The notes: a model not told the origin generated them from the letters alone. 17,214 bases of DNA from Hyphomicrobiales bacterium (GCA_026989045.1 JALSJY010000128.1:1-17214); one strand, 5' to 3'. Positions 8,065-14,480 are shown, counted from the stretch's first letter. Numbers and translations are program-made.

Positions 8065-8100
8065 AAACAAGTGCCGCTTTTAAAAGGGTGGCTCTTGTTT
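8065..8100 (+). terminator. Terminator-like hairpin after paralogue 3
   Basis: AAACAAG (8065-8071) pairs with CTTGTTT (8094-8100). Beyond one mismatch, GCC pairs with GGC further in. It is followed by ATTTTGG and starts 9 bp after the stop codon. It fits a transcription end for a single-gene unit. Confidence 0.7.
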
Positions 8101-8220
8101 ATTTTGGCTATTTACCAATAGAATAAAATTTTTCATGCAATTTATAGATGCTAATATTCAAGTTGTTTTTAGAAAAGGGGGAGTTTTATTCACAGCATAG
8201 ATAAAAAAATAAAATATCTC

Positions 8221-8258
8221 GCACAATAAAGATAAATAATGCACAATGATGCACAATG
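8221..8258. promoter_or_regulatory. Three direct GCACAAT repeats upstream of paralogue 4
   Basis: GCACAAT occurs at 8221, 8241 and 8251. The last two copies are part of a perfect 10-bp tandem repeat (ATGCACAATG twice, 8239-8258). Spacings of 20 and 10 bp put the copies on one face of the helix, as expected for cooperative binding of a regulator. The last copy ends 30 bp before the ATG. The regulator is unknown. Confidence 0.45.
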
Positions 8259-8288
8259 GTAAAATAGACTAAATCACTTGAGGTAATT

Positions 8289-8864
8289 ATGTCATATCTT
8301 TTTTCTTATTTAAAAAACGTAATTCTATTAGCATTCAGTTTACTTGCCTTTTTCAACATTGCAGCTTTTGCAGGCACGCCTGCGCAAACTATTGATAGTG
8401 TAGATTTAAGAGATGGGCCAGGGCTAAAATATGACACAACTTATACTATTGAGGCGCAATCAGATATAATTGTTGAGCGTTGCCAAAAACGCTGGTGCTT
8501 GGTTAGCAACAAGTCTGCAAAGGGCTGGGTTTCTGTTGAGGATATTTCATTTGGCGTTAATGCAACAGGTGCGTATTCTGGCGTAAAGCGCGATCAGGCT
8601 TTGCAGGGGTCAGGTGAAATTTGTTTTTACACTGGCGATAATTTTTCAGGCGAGGCTATCTGTTCAAAAACTGGCATAGTGATGAAAGACCTTGCGCTTT
8701 ATGGGCGTGATAACAGTTTTGCCTCTATTTCTATTGAGGGTGAGATTTCAGCAATGGTTTGCCGTGATAGGGATTTTTCTTCATATTGTGAAACAATCAC
8801 CAAAGACCAGCCAACATTAGGCAAATTATTAAAATACTCTATCTCTAGCTATCGAGTTTGGTAA
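8289..8864 (+). CDS. Diverged secreted SH3b plus beta/gamma-crystallin-like protein (paralogue 4 of 5)
   Basis: Exported protein of 191 residues: signal peptide 1-28 (ending AFA before GTP). A diverged SH3b domain spans about 35-86, where VDLRDGPGLKY replaces LNVRSGPGTSY and the end is AKGWVSVEDI. The linker is short and has no Pro or Gly tracts. The crystallin-like domain is at 111-191 (CFYTGDNFSGEAIC; CRDRDFSSYC). The overall pattern of aromatic and Cys positions is kept, but both Ca2+-type motifs are broken: DNSFAS (141-146) lacks the S/T, and KYSISS (182-187) lacks both N/D residues. Weak Ca2+ binding or a changed role is inferred. The stop lies only 2 bp from the end of the convergent channel gene, leaving no separate terminator. 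Confidence 0.85.
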   Translation: MSYLFSYLKNVILLAFSLLAFFNIAAFAGTPAQTIDSVDLRDGPGLKYDTTYTIEAQSDIIVERCQKRWCLVSNKSAKGWVSVEDISFGVNATGAYSGVKRDQALQGSGEICFYTGDNFSGEAICSKTGIVMKDLALYGRDNSFASISIEGEISAMVCRDRDFSSYCETITKDQPTLGKLLKYSISSYRVW

Positions 8865-8866
8865 AG

Positions 8867-9313
8867 TTATTTTTTGCTATTTTTAGATTTAGTCATACCC
8901 CAAAATTTACTCATTGCTAAATATGTATATGATGCCGACCAGCCGATAAGCACCAGACCTGTTAAAGATTCTATTGAAGCAACAAAGCGCAAATGACCCT
9001 TTGGATAAATATCCCCCATGCCAAGTGTGGTATAATTTGCAGCAGAGAAATAAAAATAATCAAGCCAGCCACCCTCAAGATTGCCTGAAATTCCTCCTAA
9101 ACTCCACTGATGTTGCATTAAGCCAAAAGCTAATGCAAATAGTGAGATTTCAGCAATATGGGCAATAAATACAACTGCTATGATTACCAGCAATCGTGCG
9201 CGTAATTTTACTGTCATACTTGGCAGAATATTAGAAACTGCCCGCAATAACTCATAATGAATAAACACGCTTAAAACTACTAAAATGAATGTAATTAATA
9301 TGACAATTATCAT
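8867..9313 (-). CDS. Small potassium-channel-type protein (Ion_trans_2 family)
   Basis: Inner-membrane protein of 148 residues with membrane segments at about 1-25, 41-66 and 113-134. A pore loop before the last segment has the selectivity-filter-like sequence TTLGMGD (95-101) followed by IYP. This matches the T-x-G-x-G-D filter of potassium channels, with Met in place of the usual Tyr or Phe. There is no cytosolic RCK/TrkA domain, so gating cannot be deduced. The ATG at 9313 has only a weak GAGAG site upstream. It interrupts the row of SH3b/crystallin paralogues on the opposite strand and converges on paralogue 4. A passive K+ or cation channel is the best call; selectivity is uncertain. Confidence 0.8.
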   Translation of the reverse strand: MIIVILITFILVVLSVFIHYELLRAVSNILPSMTVKLRARLLVIIAVVFIAHIAEISLFALAFGLMQHQWSLGGISGNLEGGWLDYFYFSAANYTTLGMGDIYPKGHLRFVASIESLTGLVLIGWSASYTYLAMSKFWGMTKSKNSKK

Positions 9314-9487
9314 GTTTCTTGACTCTCACTATGCTATTTGCTTCTTACATATCATGGTTTAGTTAGTGAGTAGCTAATCATTTTTAAAATTAGCAAACCT
9401 GATCTCAATCAATGAAATTCTCTTTATATGGGTGCATACTACATTTTGTAGGGGGCAGTATCTTTTAAAAAGATAAAGGAGAATGTC

Positions 9488-9931
9488 ATGTTTACTTTCA
9501 AAAAAAATATTGGACTAGGAATTGTTTCAACTGCCCTATTAGTATTTAGTGGGGTAGCACTTGGTAGTGATGATTTTAGATATAGTTGTGAACAATCTGA
9601 TATGCTCATGCCGTTGGTATGCTTTTATACTGACATAAATTATAAAGGTAAGAGCTATTGTGAAGCTGGTCAGCGCACCGTAAATAAGGTCGATAAAGCG
9701 CCTTGGAGGAATAATATCGAGTCTATTAGACTGTTTGATGGAGCTAGTGTGAAGATTTATAATCAATATGATCGGAATGGAGATTATAAATTTGTTGAAA
9801 GAAGTATTAAGCAACTTCCTCCAGAGTTTTTCAATAAAGTTCGTTCATACCGCACAGTAACATCAGAAACTGAAAGATCACCTATTCCTCCATCTTGGTG
9901 GTATCAGGAAATGTGTTCATATGAGTATTAG
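9488..9931 (+). CDS. Secreted beta/gamma-crystallin-like protein without SH3b (paralogue 5 of 5)
   Basis: Exported protein of 147 residues: signal peptide 1-26 (ending ALG), no SH3b domain, and one crystallin-like domain at about 43-123 beginning LVCFYTDINYKGKSYC. The two positions homologous to the Ca2+ motifs read RNNIES (74-79) and FNKVRS (115-120). Both have lost the first acidic/amide residue and the fifth S/T, so Ca2+ binding by this mode is unlikely. The second Greek-key turn has lost the cysteines found in paralogues 1-4 (KIYNQYDRNGDYKF). Extra cysteines lie before the domain (YSC, residue 34) and near the C-terminus (EMCSYEY), after a Pro/Trp-rich tail. The AAGGAG ribosome site is at ideal spacing. 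Function is unknown; it may be a partner or decoy form of the other paralogues. Confidence 0.8.
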   Translation: MFTFKKNIGLGIVSTALLVFSGVALGSDDFRYSCEQSDMLMPLVCFYTDINYKGKSYCEAGQRTVNKVDKAPWRNNIESIRLFDGASVKIYNQYDRNGDYKFVERSIKQLPPEFFNKVRSYRTVTSETERSPIPPSWWYQEMCSYEY

Positions 9932-9961
9932 ATTTGTTGAATTGTCAATTTAATATTTGAA

Positions 9962-9996
9962 GGAGCAGGACGGAGAAATCACCTTCGCCCTGTTCC
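9962..9996 (+). terminator. Terminator-like hairpin after paralogue 5
   Basis: GGAGCAGG (9962-9969) pairs with CCTGTTCC (9989-9996) through 8 bp with one G-T pair, and CG/CG can pair further in. Only a short CTTT follows. It separates paralogue 5 from uvrB. Confidence 0.6.
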
Positions 9997-10050
9997 CTTT
10001 ACGTTCTGGATATGTTAAGTAGGATTAAATAAGATTCTATTTGGTGAAAA

Positions 10051-12720
10051 ATGCCTATCGATAAAGATAAATCCCCCAATTCTACTAAAAAACAGGATAG
10101 TTTCTCTATCGATGATTTTTTGGGTGAAATTGAAAAAGCTGAGGATATTGAGGCAAGCAAGCGCTTACCACAAGAGCGCCTGAGAAATAAGCGCCGACTT
10201 GATCGAGAACAACGTCAAAAGCGTGAGCGAGAATTAAGAGCTACCACAAAAACATCTTTTCCAGATACGCCAACAGGCATGGCAAAAAAAGCACCAAAAT
10301 CGGCGGCCAACCCAGTTGATCGCCCAACTAATATAGATGGCGGAACTATTCCCCTTTCGAGCGCAGAGATAGCAAGGAAAAAGAATAACGGCGGGGGTGT
10401 CGGGGTCGGGAGCATAGCGACCAACGGCGACATAGATAAAGATGGCGGGGGTGTCTCCGTGTCAAGCACGGGGCAGGCTCAAGTCGGGAGCGCAAGCGAC
10501 CAACGGCGACAAACAAAAAGAGAAGGCTTTGCTGAAGCGCCGCAGGCTAGCTTCACTCCCGCACCTTCATCATCTCCTAGTGATGGCATAACAGCAACAG
10601 TTGCTGCCCTATCAAACCTAATTGAGCATGGGCGTGATGTAGTGGAGGGGGCAACCGCTTGGAAGCCGCATCGCCCAAAGCGACCAGAAAAGGTTGAGGG
10701 TGGTGTTAGGTTTGAGTTAGAAACCAAGTTCACCCCACAGGGCGATCAGCCAAAAGCAATTGCACAATTGGTTGAGGGCATAAATAATGGTGAAACCGAT
10801 CAGGTTTTACTTGGCGTTACTGGCTCTGGCAAGACTTTCACCGCAGCGCAAATTATTGCTAAAACCCAGCGCCCCGCAATAATTTTAGCGCCTAATAAAA
10901 CCCTTGCGGCGCAACTTTATGGTGAGTTTAAAAGTTTTTTCCCCAATAATGCGGTAGAATATTTCGTATCTTTTTATGACTATTACCAGCCCGAAGCTTA
11001 TGTGCCGCGCTCTGATACTTATATCGAAAAAGATTCACAAATTAACGAGCAAATTGATAGAATGCGCCACGCTGCTACCCGCGCTTTGCTTGAGCGGGAC
11101 GATACAATAATTGTTGCCTCAGTCAGCTGTATTTATGGCATTGGCTCGGTTGAAACTTATACGTCTATGATTTTTGATGTTGAGGTTGGGCAGGTAATTG
11201 ACCAACGTCAATTGCTCAAAGATTTGGTTGCATTACAATATAAGCGGGCGGACGCTGGGTTTGCTCGCGGGGCTTTTAGGGTGCGTGGTGATACGGTTGA
11301 AATCTTCCCCGCTCACCATGATAAAGCCGCTTGGCGCATCATCATGTTTGGTAATGAAATTGAGGCAATTGTTGAGTTTGACCCGTTAACCGGCAAGAAG
11401 TTGCAAAAGCTAAAAAAAGTGCGCATCTATGCTAATTCGCACTATGTTACACCACGCCCCACTCTTTTACAGGCGATGAAATCTATTAAATCTGAGTTGA
11501 AATGGCGACTTGATGAGCTTAATGATGCAGGGCGATTGCTTGAGGCGCAACGGCTTGAGCAGCGCACATTATTTGATTTGGAAATGATAGAGGCAACGGG
11601 AGTTTGCGCTGGCATTGAAAATTATTCGCGCTATCTAACGGGTAGAAATCCAGGTGAGCCGCCCCCTACTTTATTTGAATATCTGCCCGATAATGCACTG
11701 ATTTTTGTTGATGAAAGCCACGTGACGATTGGCCAGCTTGGCGCAATGTATCGTGGTGATTTTCGCCGTAAAGCTACGCTTGCAGAATATGGTTTTCGCT
11801 TACCAAGCTGTATGGATAACCGCCCCTTGCGCTTTGAGGAGTGGAACGCCATGCGCCCGCAATCCATCTATATTTCAGCAACTCCGGGCAAGTGGGAAAT
11901 GGCGCAAACTGATGGTGAATTTGTCGAGCAAATCATTCGCCCAACAGGACTAATCGATCCACCAGTAGAAATCCGCCCAGCCAGAACGCAAGTGGACGAT
12001 GTAATTGACGAAGTGCAAAAAGTCGCCAAACAAGGCTATCGCACTTTGCTAACCACGCTAACCAAAAAAATGGCAGAAGATTTAACGCAATATATGCATG
12101 AGCAGGGAATTCGAGTGCGCTATATGCATTCAGATATTGATACGCTAGAGCGCATAGAAATTATCCGTGATTTGCGACTTGGCGCATTTGATGTGTTGGT
12201 TGGGATTAACCTATTGCGAGAAGGCTTAGACATTCCTGAATGCGCCCTCGTTGCCATTCTTGATGCTGATAAAGAAGGTTTTTTACGCTCAGAAACAAGC
12301 CTAATTCAGACCATTGGTCGAGCGGCTAGAAATGTTGAGGGCAGGGTGATTTTATATGCCGATAAAATAACTGGCTCAATGGAGCGAGCGCTTGCCGAAA
12401 CCGACCGCCGCAGAGAAAAACAAAAAGCCTATAATGAACAGCATGGCATAACTCCAAAATCAATAAAATCAGGCATAAAAGATATTGTTAGTTCAGTATA
12501 TGAAGGCGACTACGTAACCACCTCAACAGGAATAGATGAAAGCGGCAATCAAAGAGTGCATATTGGCGACAATCTAGCAAAAACCATCAAGAGCCTCGAG
12601 AGCGAAATGCGTCAAGCAGCAACAAACCTAGAATTCGAAAAAGCCGCCAGATTAAGAGATGAAATAAAGCGATTGCAGGAATTGGAACTTGAGAGTTTGG
12701 ATTCTCATCTAGGGAAGTAA
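10051..12720 (+). CDS. uvrB: Excinuclease ABC subunit B with N-terminal extension interrupted by a repeat
   Basis: DNA-damage recognition helicase of nucleotide excision repair, acting with UvrA and UvrC in the cytoplasm. The 889-residue product has a standard UvrB core from about residue 220 (FELETKFTPQGDQPKAI). It shows Walker A GVTGSGKT (255-262), the damage-binding beta-hairpin region DYYQPEAYVPRSDTYIEKDSQ, DESHV, the C-terminal helicase part (LREGLDIPE, QTIGRAARN) and a UVR domain at the end (about 845-880) that contacts UvrC. Typical UvrB is about 670 residues. The extra 220 residues match the habit of Hyphomicrobiales UvrBs, including a GFAEAPQASF motif at about 158. Within this extension, residues about 113-155 are encoded by a G+C-rich repeat also found in tdk. 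No strong ribosome site precedes the ATG, but the reading begins with a natural-looking hydrophilic sequence. Confidence 0.97.
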   Translation: MPIDKDKSPNSTKKQDSFSIDDFLGEIEKAEDIEASKRLPQERLRNKRRLDREQRQKRERELRATTKTSFPDTPTGMAKKAPKSAANPVDRPTNIDGGTIPLSSAEIARKKNNGGGVGVGSIATNGDIDKDGGGVSVSSTGQAQVGSASDQRRQTKREGFAEAPQASFTPAPSSSPSDGITATVAALSNLIEHGRDVVEGATAWKPHRPKRPEKVEGGVRFELETKFTPQGDQPKAIAQLVEGINNGETDQVLLGVTGSGKTFTAAQIIAKTQRPAIILAPNKTLAAQLYGEFKSFFPNNAVEYFVSFYDYYQPEAYVPRSDTYIEKDSQINEQIDRMRHAATRALLERDDTIIVASVSCIYGIGSVETYTSMIFDVEVGQVIDQRQLLKDLVALQYKRADAGFARGAFRVRGDTVEIFPAHHDKAAWRIIMFGNEIEAIVEFDPLTGKKLQKLKKVRIYANSHYVTPRPTLLQAMKSIKSELKWRLDELNDAGRLLEAQRLEQRTLFDLEMIEATGVCAGIENYSRYLTGRNPGEPPPTLFEYLPDNALIFVDESHVTIGQLGAMYRGDFRRKATLAEYGFRLPSCMDNRPLRFEEWNAMRPQSIYISATPGKWEMAQTDGEFVEQIIRPTGLIDPPVEIRPARTQVDDVIDEVQKVAKQGYRTLLTTLTKKMAEDLTQYMHEQGIRVRYMHSDIDTLERIEIIRDLRLGAFDVLVGINLLREGLDIPECALVAILDADKEGFLRSETSLIQTIGRAARNVEGRVILYADKITGSMERALAETDRRREKQKAYNEQHGITPKSIKSGIKDIVSSVYEGDYVTTSTGIDESGNQRVHIGDNLAKTIKSLESEMRQAATNLEFEKAARLRDEIKRLQELELESLDSHLGK
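10386..10515 (+). repeat. G+C-rich palindromic element inserted in frame within uvrB
   Basis: Modular element in the order A (AACGGCGGGGGTGTC, 10387-10401), C (TCGGGAGC..AGCGACCAACGGCGACA, from 10406), A again (from 10444), B (CCGTGTCAAGCACGGGGCAGG, from 10458), C again (from 10484). By my count 79 of 120 bases (10391-10510) are G or C, far above the surrounding DNA. B is a hairpin (CCGTG/CACGG). It encodes a low-complexity stretch beginning NGGGVGVGSIATNGDI. The same modules in the same orientation form the 3' end of tdk. Confidence 0.88.
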
Positions 12721-12739
12721 TTTTAATTTCATCTCGCGA

Positions 12740-12842
12740 GCTTTATGCGGGTCGCTGGCCGTGCAGCGCCCCGCGGGAGGGGCAGGATTTAGAGCAGCAC
12801 GGTTTTAGTGCATTATGATAAACCTGATACGACCCGTGAAGC
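12740..12842. repeat. Nested multi-stem palindromic segment downstream of uvrB
   Basis: The outer stem CGGGTCG (12748-12754) / CGACCCG (12830-12836) is flanked by GCTT/AAGC. The middle stem is CCGTGC (12759-12764) / GCACGG (12797-12802), and the inner stem is GCCCC (12768-12772) / GGGGC (12779-12783). The left half is strongly G+C-rich, unlike the flanks. It could be a degenerate repeat copy, a structured RNA, or a fragment of a lost gene; I cannot decide. Confidence 0.5.
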
Positions 12843-12952
12843 AAAAGGCAATGCGATGAAATAAAGCGGCTTAGGGAGATAGAGCTGGATATTTGTAACC
12901 GCTCGTTGTCATTATCAATTTTCTTACCTAAACTACTCTAAGCAAGGTTCAA

Positions 12953-13022
12953 TGTCATTCTGAACGAAGTGAAGAATCTTAAATGGCTTCAGCAAAGATT
13001 CTTCACTTCGTTCAGAATGACA
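12953..13022. repeat. REP-like long palindrome (28-bp perfect arms)
   Basis: The left arm 12953-12980 begins TGTCATTCTGAACGAAGTG. The right arm 12995-13022 is its exact reverse complement, and the loop is 14 bases. The motif TGTCATTCTGARCGAAGYGAAGAATCT is a widespread intergenic repeat type in bacteria. A degenerate relative is at 14979-15060. The DNA or RNA can form a 28-bp stem. Confidence 0.9.
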
Positions 13023-13035
13023 GCAAACTTACACT

Positions 13036-13115
13036 AACTTCCCTCTCCCCTAACGGGAGATGAGCCTGCCCCGTGCCTGACACGGGGTGGCACGCAAAGC
13101 GTGACAGGTGAGGAG
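13036..13115. repeat. Composite hairpin element related to the uvrB/tdk repeat
   Basis: Three hairpins in a row: TCTCCC/GGGAGA (13044-13060), CCCCGTG/CACGGGG (13069-13087) and CACGC/GCGTG (13091-13103). The ends can also pair (AACT..CCTC with GAGGAGTT). The middle part, TGAGCCTGCCCCGTGCCTGA followed by CACGGGG, matches module B of the tdk and uvrB elements in reverse orientation. Confidence 0.8.
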
Positions 13116-13154
13116 TTTAGCTATAACAAAGACCAGCCTACCCATCAACAAGTC

Positions 13155-13547
13155 TCACTGTTCAATAACACATTTCTTACCACCATCATCAAGTGCGACA
13201 TAGGTGAAATGACCTTCAGTTACTTTTTCACGAATTGCCATTCTGTCGCGCCTTGCCCATGCTTCTATTGCTATGGTGATGGAGGTTTTTCCTATTTTTA
13301 TTATGTCTGTATATACGCATAAAACATCGCCAACTTTTACAGGCGCGATGAAGGTCATGGCGTTTACGCCTACTGTTACGACACGGGTTTTGGTTACCTG
13401 CACTGCTGCAACGCCGCCAGCAATATCCATTTGGCTTAGCACCCAACCACCAAAAATATCGCCCGATGGGTTGGTATCTGCTGGCATTGCAACAATGCGA
13501 ATGGTTAGTTTGCCATGCGGCTCGTTTGATTGTGCTTGTTCAACCAT
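13155..13547 (-). CDS. yciA: Acyl-CoA thioesterase, YciA type (hot-dog fold)
   Basis: Cytoplasmic enzyme that hydrolyses acyl-CoA thioesters to free acid and CoA. The 130-residue product is close in length to E. coli YciA. It has the family signature NPSGDIFGGWVLSQMD (about 27-42), whose Asp belongs to the hot-dog active site, followed by VNAMTFIAPVKVGD and an EAWARRD stretch. The ATG at 13547 is preferred over the in-frame GTG at 13553, because AAGGA lies 8 bases before the ATG but only 2 before the GTG. It starts 11 bp after the tdk stop on the same strand, so the two are probably co-transcribed. Substrate chain length cannot be read from the sequence. Confidence 0.92.
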   Translation of the reverse strand: MVEQAQSNEPHGKLTIRIVAMPADTNPSGDIFGGWVLSQMDIAGGVAAVQVTKTRVVTVGVNAMTFIAPVKVGDVLCVYTDIIKIGKTSITIAIEAWARRDRMAIREKVTEGHFTYVALDDGGKKCVIEQ

Positions 13548-13558
13548 TATCACTATCC

Positions 13559-14338
13559 TTATTTTATTTTATTGCCCCCGTTTCGGGTACGGGGCAGGCT
13601 GTTGGTCGCTTTGCTCCCGACTTGAGCCTGCCCGTGCTTGACACGGGGACACCCCCGCCGTTTATTCTTAATGTCGCCGTCGCATCTTGCAGATGCTTCC
13701 CCGACACCCCCGCCGTTTAACTCAAATTCTAGGGTAGGGCTGCTCTCTTCCTCAACAGGCCAAGAGCCAGTTTTTTCTTCCCAATGTTTGCGGCAAAGTG
13801 AAACATAGCGCTCATTGCCCCCAATTGCTACCTGATCACCTTCTATTAGCACTGCGCCATCATCACCAAGTCGAACAACCATAGTCGCCTTTGCCCCGCA
13901 ATGACAGATTGTGCGGATTTCTCGCAAGATGTCAGCAATTGCTAATAATTCAGAAGATCCAGGAAATAATTTACCCTGAAAATCGGTTCTTAAGCCATAG
14001 CACATAACAGGCACGCCTAATCTATCGGCAACTCGGGCTAACTGCCAGACTTGTTGCTTGGTTAAAAATTGCGCCTCATCAACAAATATGCAATTTATTG
14101 GTTGTTTTTCTAGGTCAGATTTTATCGCTAGAAAAAGATCATCGCCTTCTGAAAATAACTTAGCAGTTGCTTTAAGTCCAATGCGTGAAGCTATTGTGGT
14201 TATTCCTGCTCTGTCGTCAAGGGCGGCGGTGAATAAAATTGTGTTCATGCCACGTTCACGATAATTATGTGAAGCTTGTAACAGCAGGGTAGATTTGCCT
14301 GCGTTCATTGCGGCATAAGAGAAGTAGAGTTTGGCCAA
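13559..14338 (-). CDS. tdk: Thymidine kinase (type II) with repeat-derived C-terminal tail
   Basis: Salvage enzyme phosphorylating thymidine with ATP. The start is a TTG at 14338, giving MAKLYFSYAAMNAGKST. It is supported by GGAG 8 bases upstream and by the family's usual N-terminus. Visible are the Walker A part NAGKST (12-17), the catalytic Glu88 in FVDEAQF, the lasso-like region, and a zinc site made of C145, C147, C182 and H185 (ICHCGAK ... LCRKH). The family normally ends near residue 195-205. Here residues about 207-259 are encoded by a G+C-rich palindromic repeat shared with uvrB, so the original stop appears to have been displaced. The tail lies beyond the catalytic core, so activity is probably kept. 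It is upstream of yciA in a likely two-gene operon. Confidence 0.95.
   Translation of the reverse strand: MAKLYFSYAAMNAGKSTLLLQASHNYRERGMNTILFTAALDDRAGITTIASRIGLKATAKLFSEGDDLFLAIKSDLEKQPINCIFVDEAQFLTKQQVWQLARVADRLGVPVMCYGLRTDFQGKLFPGSSELLAIADILREIRTICHCGAKATMVVRLGDDGAVLIEGDQVAIGGNERYVSLCRKHWEEKTGSWPVEEESSPTLEFELNGGGVGEASARCDGDIKNKRRGCPRVKHGQAQVGSKATNSLPRTRNGGNKIK
13574..13718 (-). repeat. G+C-rich palindromic element forming the 3' end of tdk
   Basis: On the coding strand: module A (AACGGCGGGGGTGTCGGGG), a small palindrome GCATCT/AGATGC, CGGCGACA, module A again, module B (CCCCGTGTCAAGCACGGG), CAGGCTCAAG, and module C (TCGGGAGCAAAGCGACCAAC). It ends in a CCCCGT/ACGGGG hairpin (13576-13594). 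The first module A is read in the same frame as in uvrB (NGGGVG). GGGCAGGCT (13592-13600) and AGCCTGCCC (13625-13633) form an additional long stem. Confidence 0.9.
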
Positions 14339-14480
14339 GTTAATAGCTCCAAATTAAATTTATTATTGCCTTAGCTTAATATGCTAAACTGATAGGCAAA
14401 AGAGAAAAATAATTTACTTCACAAAAACGCCCTTTTTTGTTTTTAACAGCTTTACTTGCGGGAGCGATTTGGAGATTTAT

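Larger units (their letters stand above)
12721..13154. other. Repeat-filled convergent intergenic region between uvrB and yciA
   Basis: About 430 bp without a credible gene. In order it holds the nested structure at 12740-12842, an unremarkable A+T-richer stretch, the long perfect palindrome at 12953-13022, and the composite hairpin element at 13036-13115. Convergent gene ends are a common tolerated site for such elements, and the long palindrome could end transcription from both sides. Confidence 0.7.

Noticed and set aside
4790..8864. Paralogues 1-4 as a single operon
   Set aside because: Terminator hairpins at 5495-5525, 7134-7170 and 8065-8100 and spacers of 233-326 bp argue for separate transcripts.
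12803..12860. Possible protein remnant downstream of uvrB (PDTTREAKGNAMK followed by a stop)
   Set aside because: Too short, no start or ribosome site, and I do not recognise any family. It may be chance reading through the structured segment.
12953..13115. Possible CRISPR-like array
   Set aside because: The repeats are inverted and of different families, with no regular direct repeat plus spacer pattern and no cas genes.
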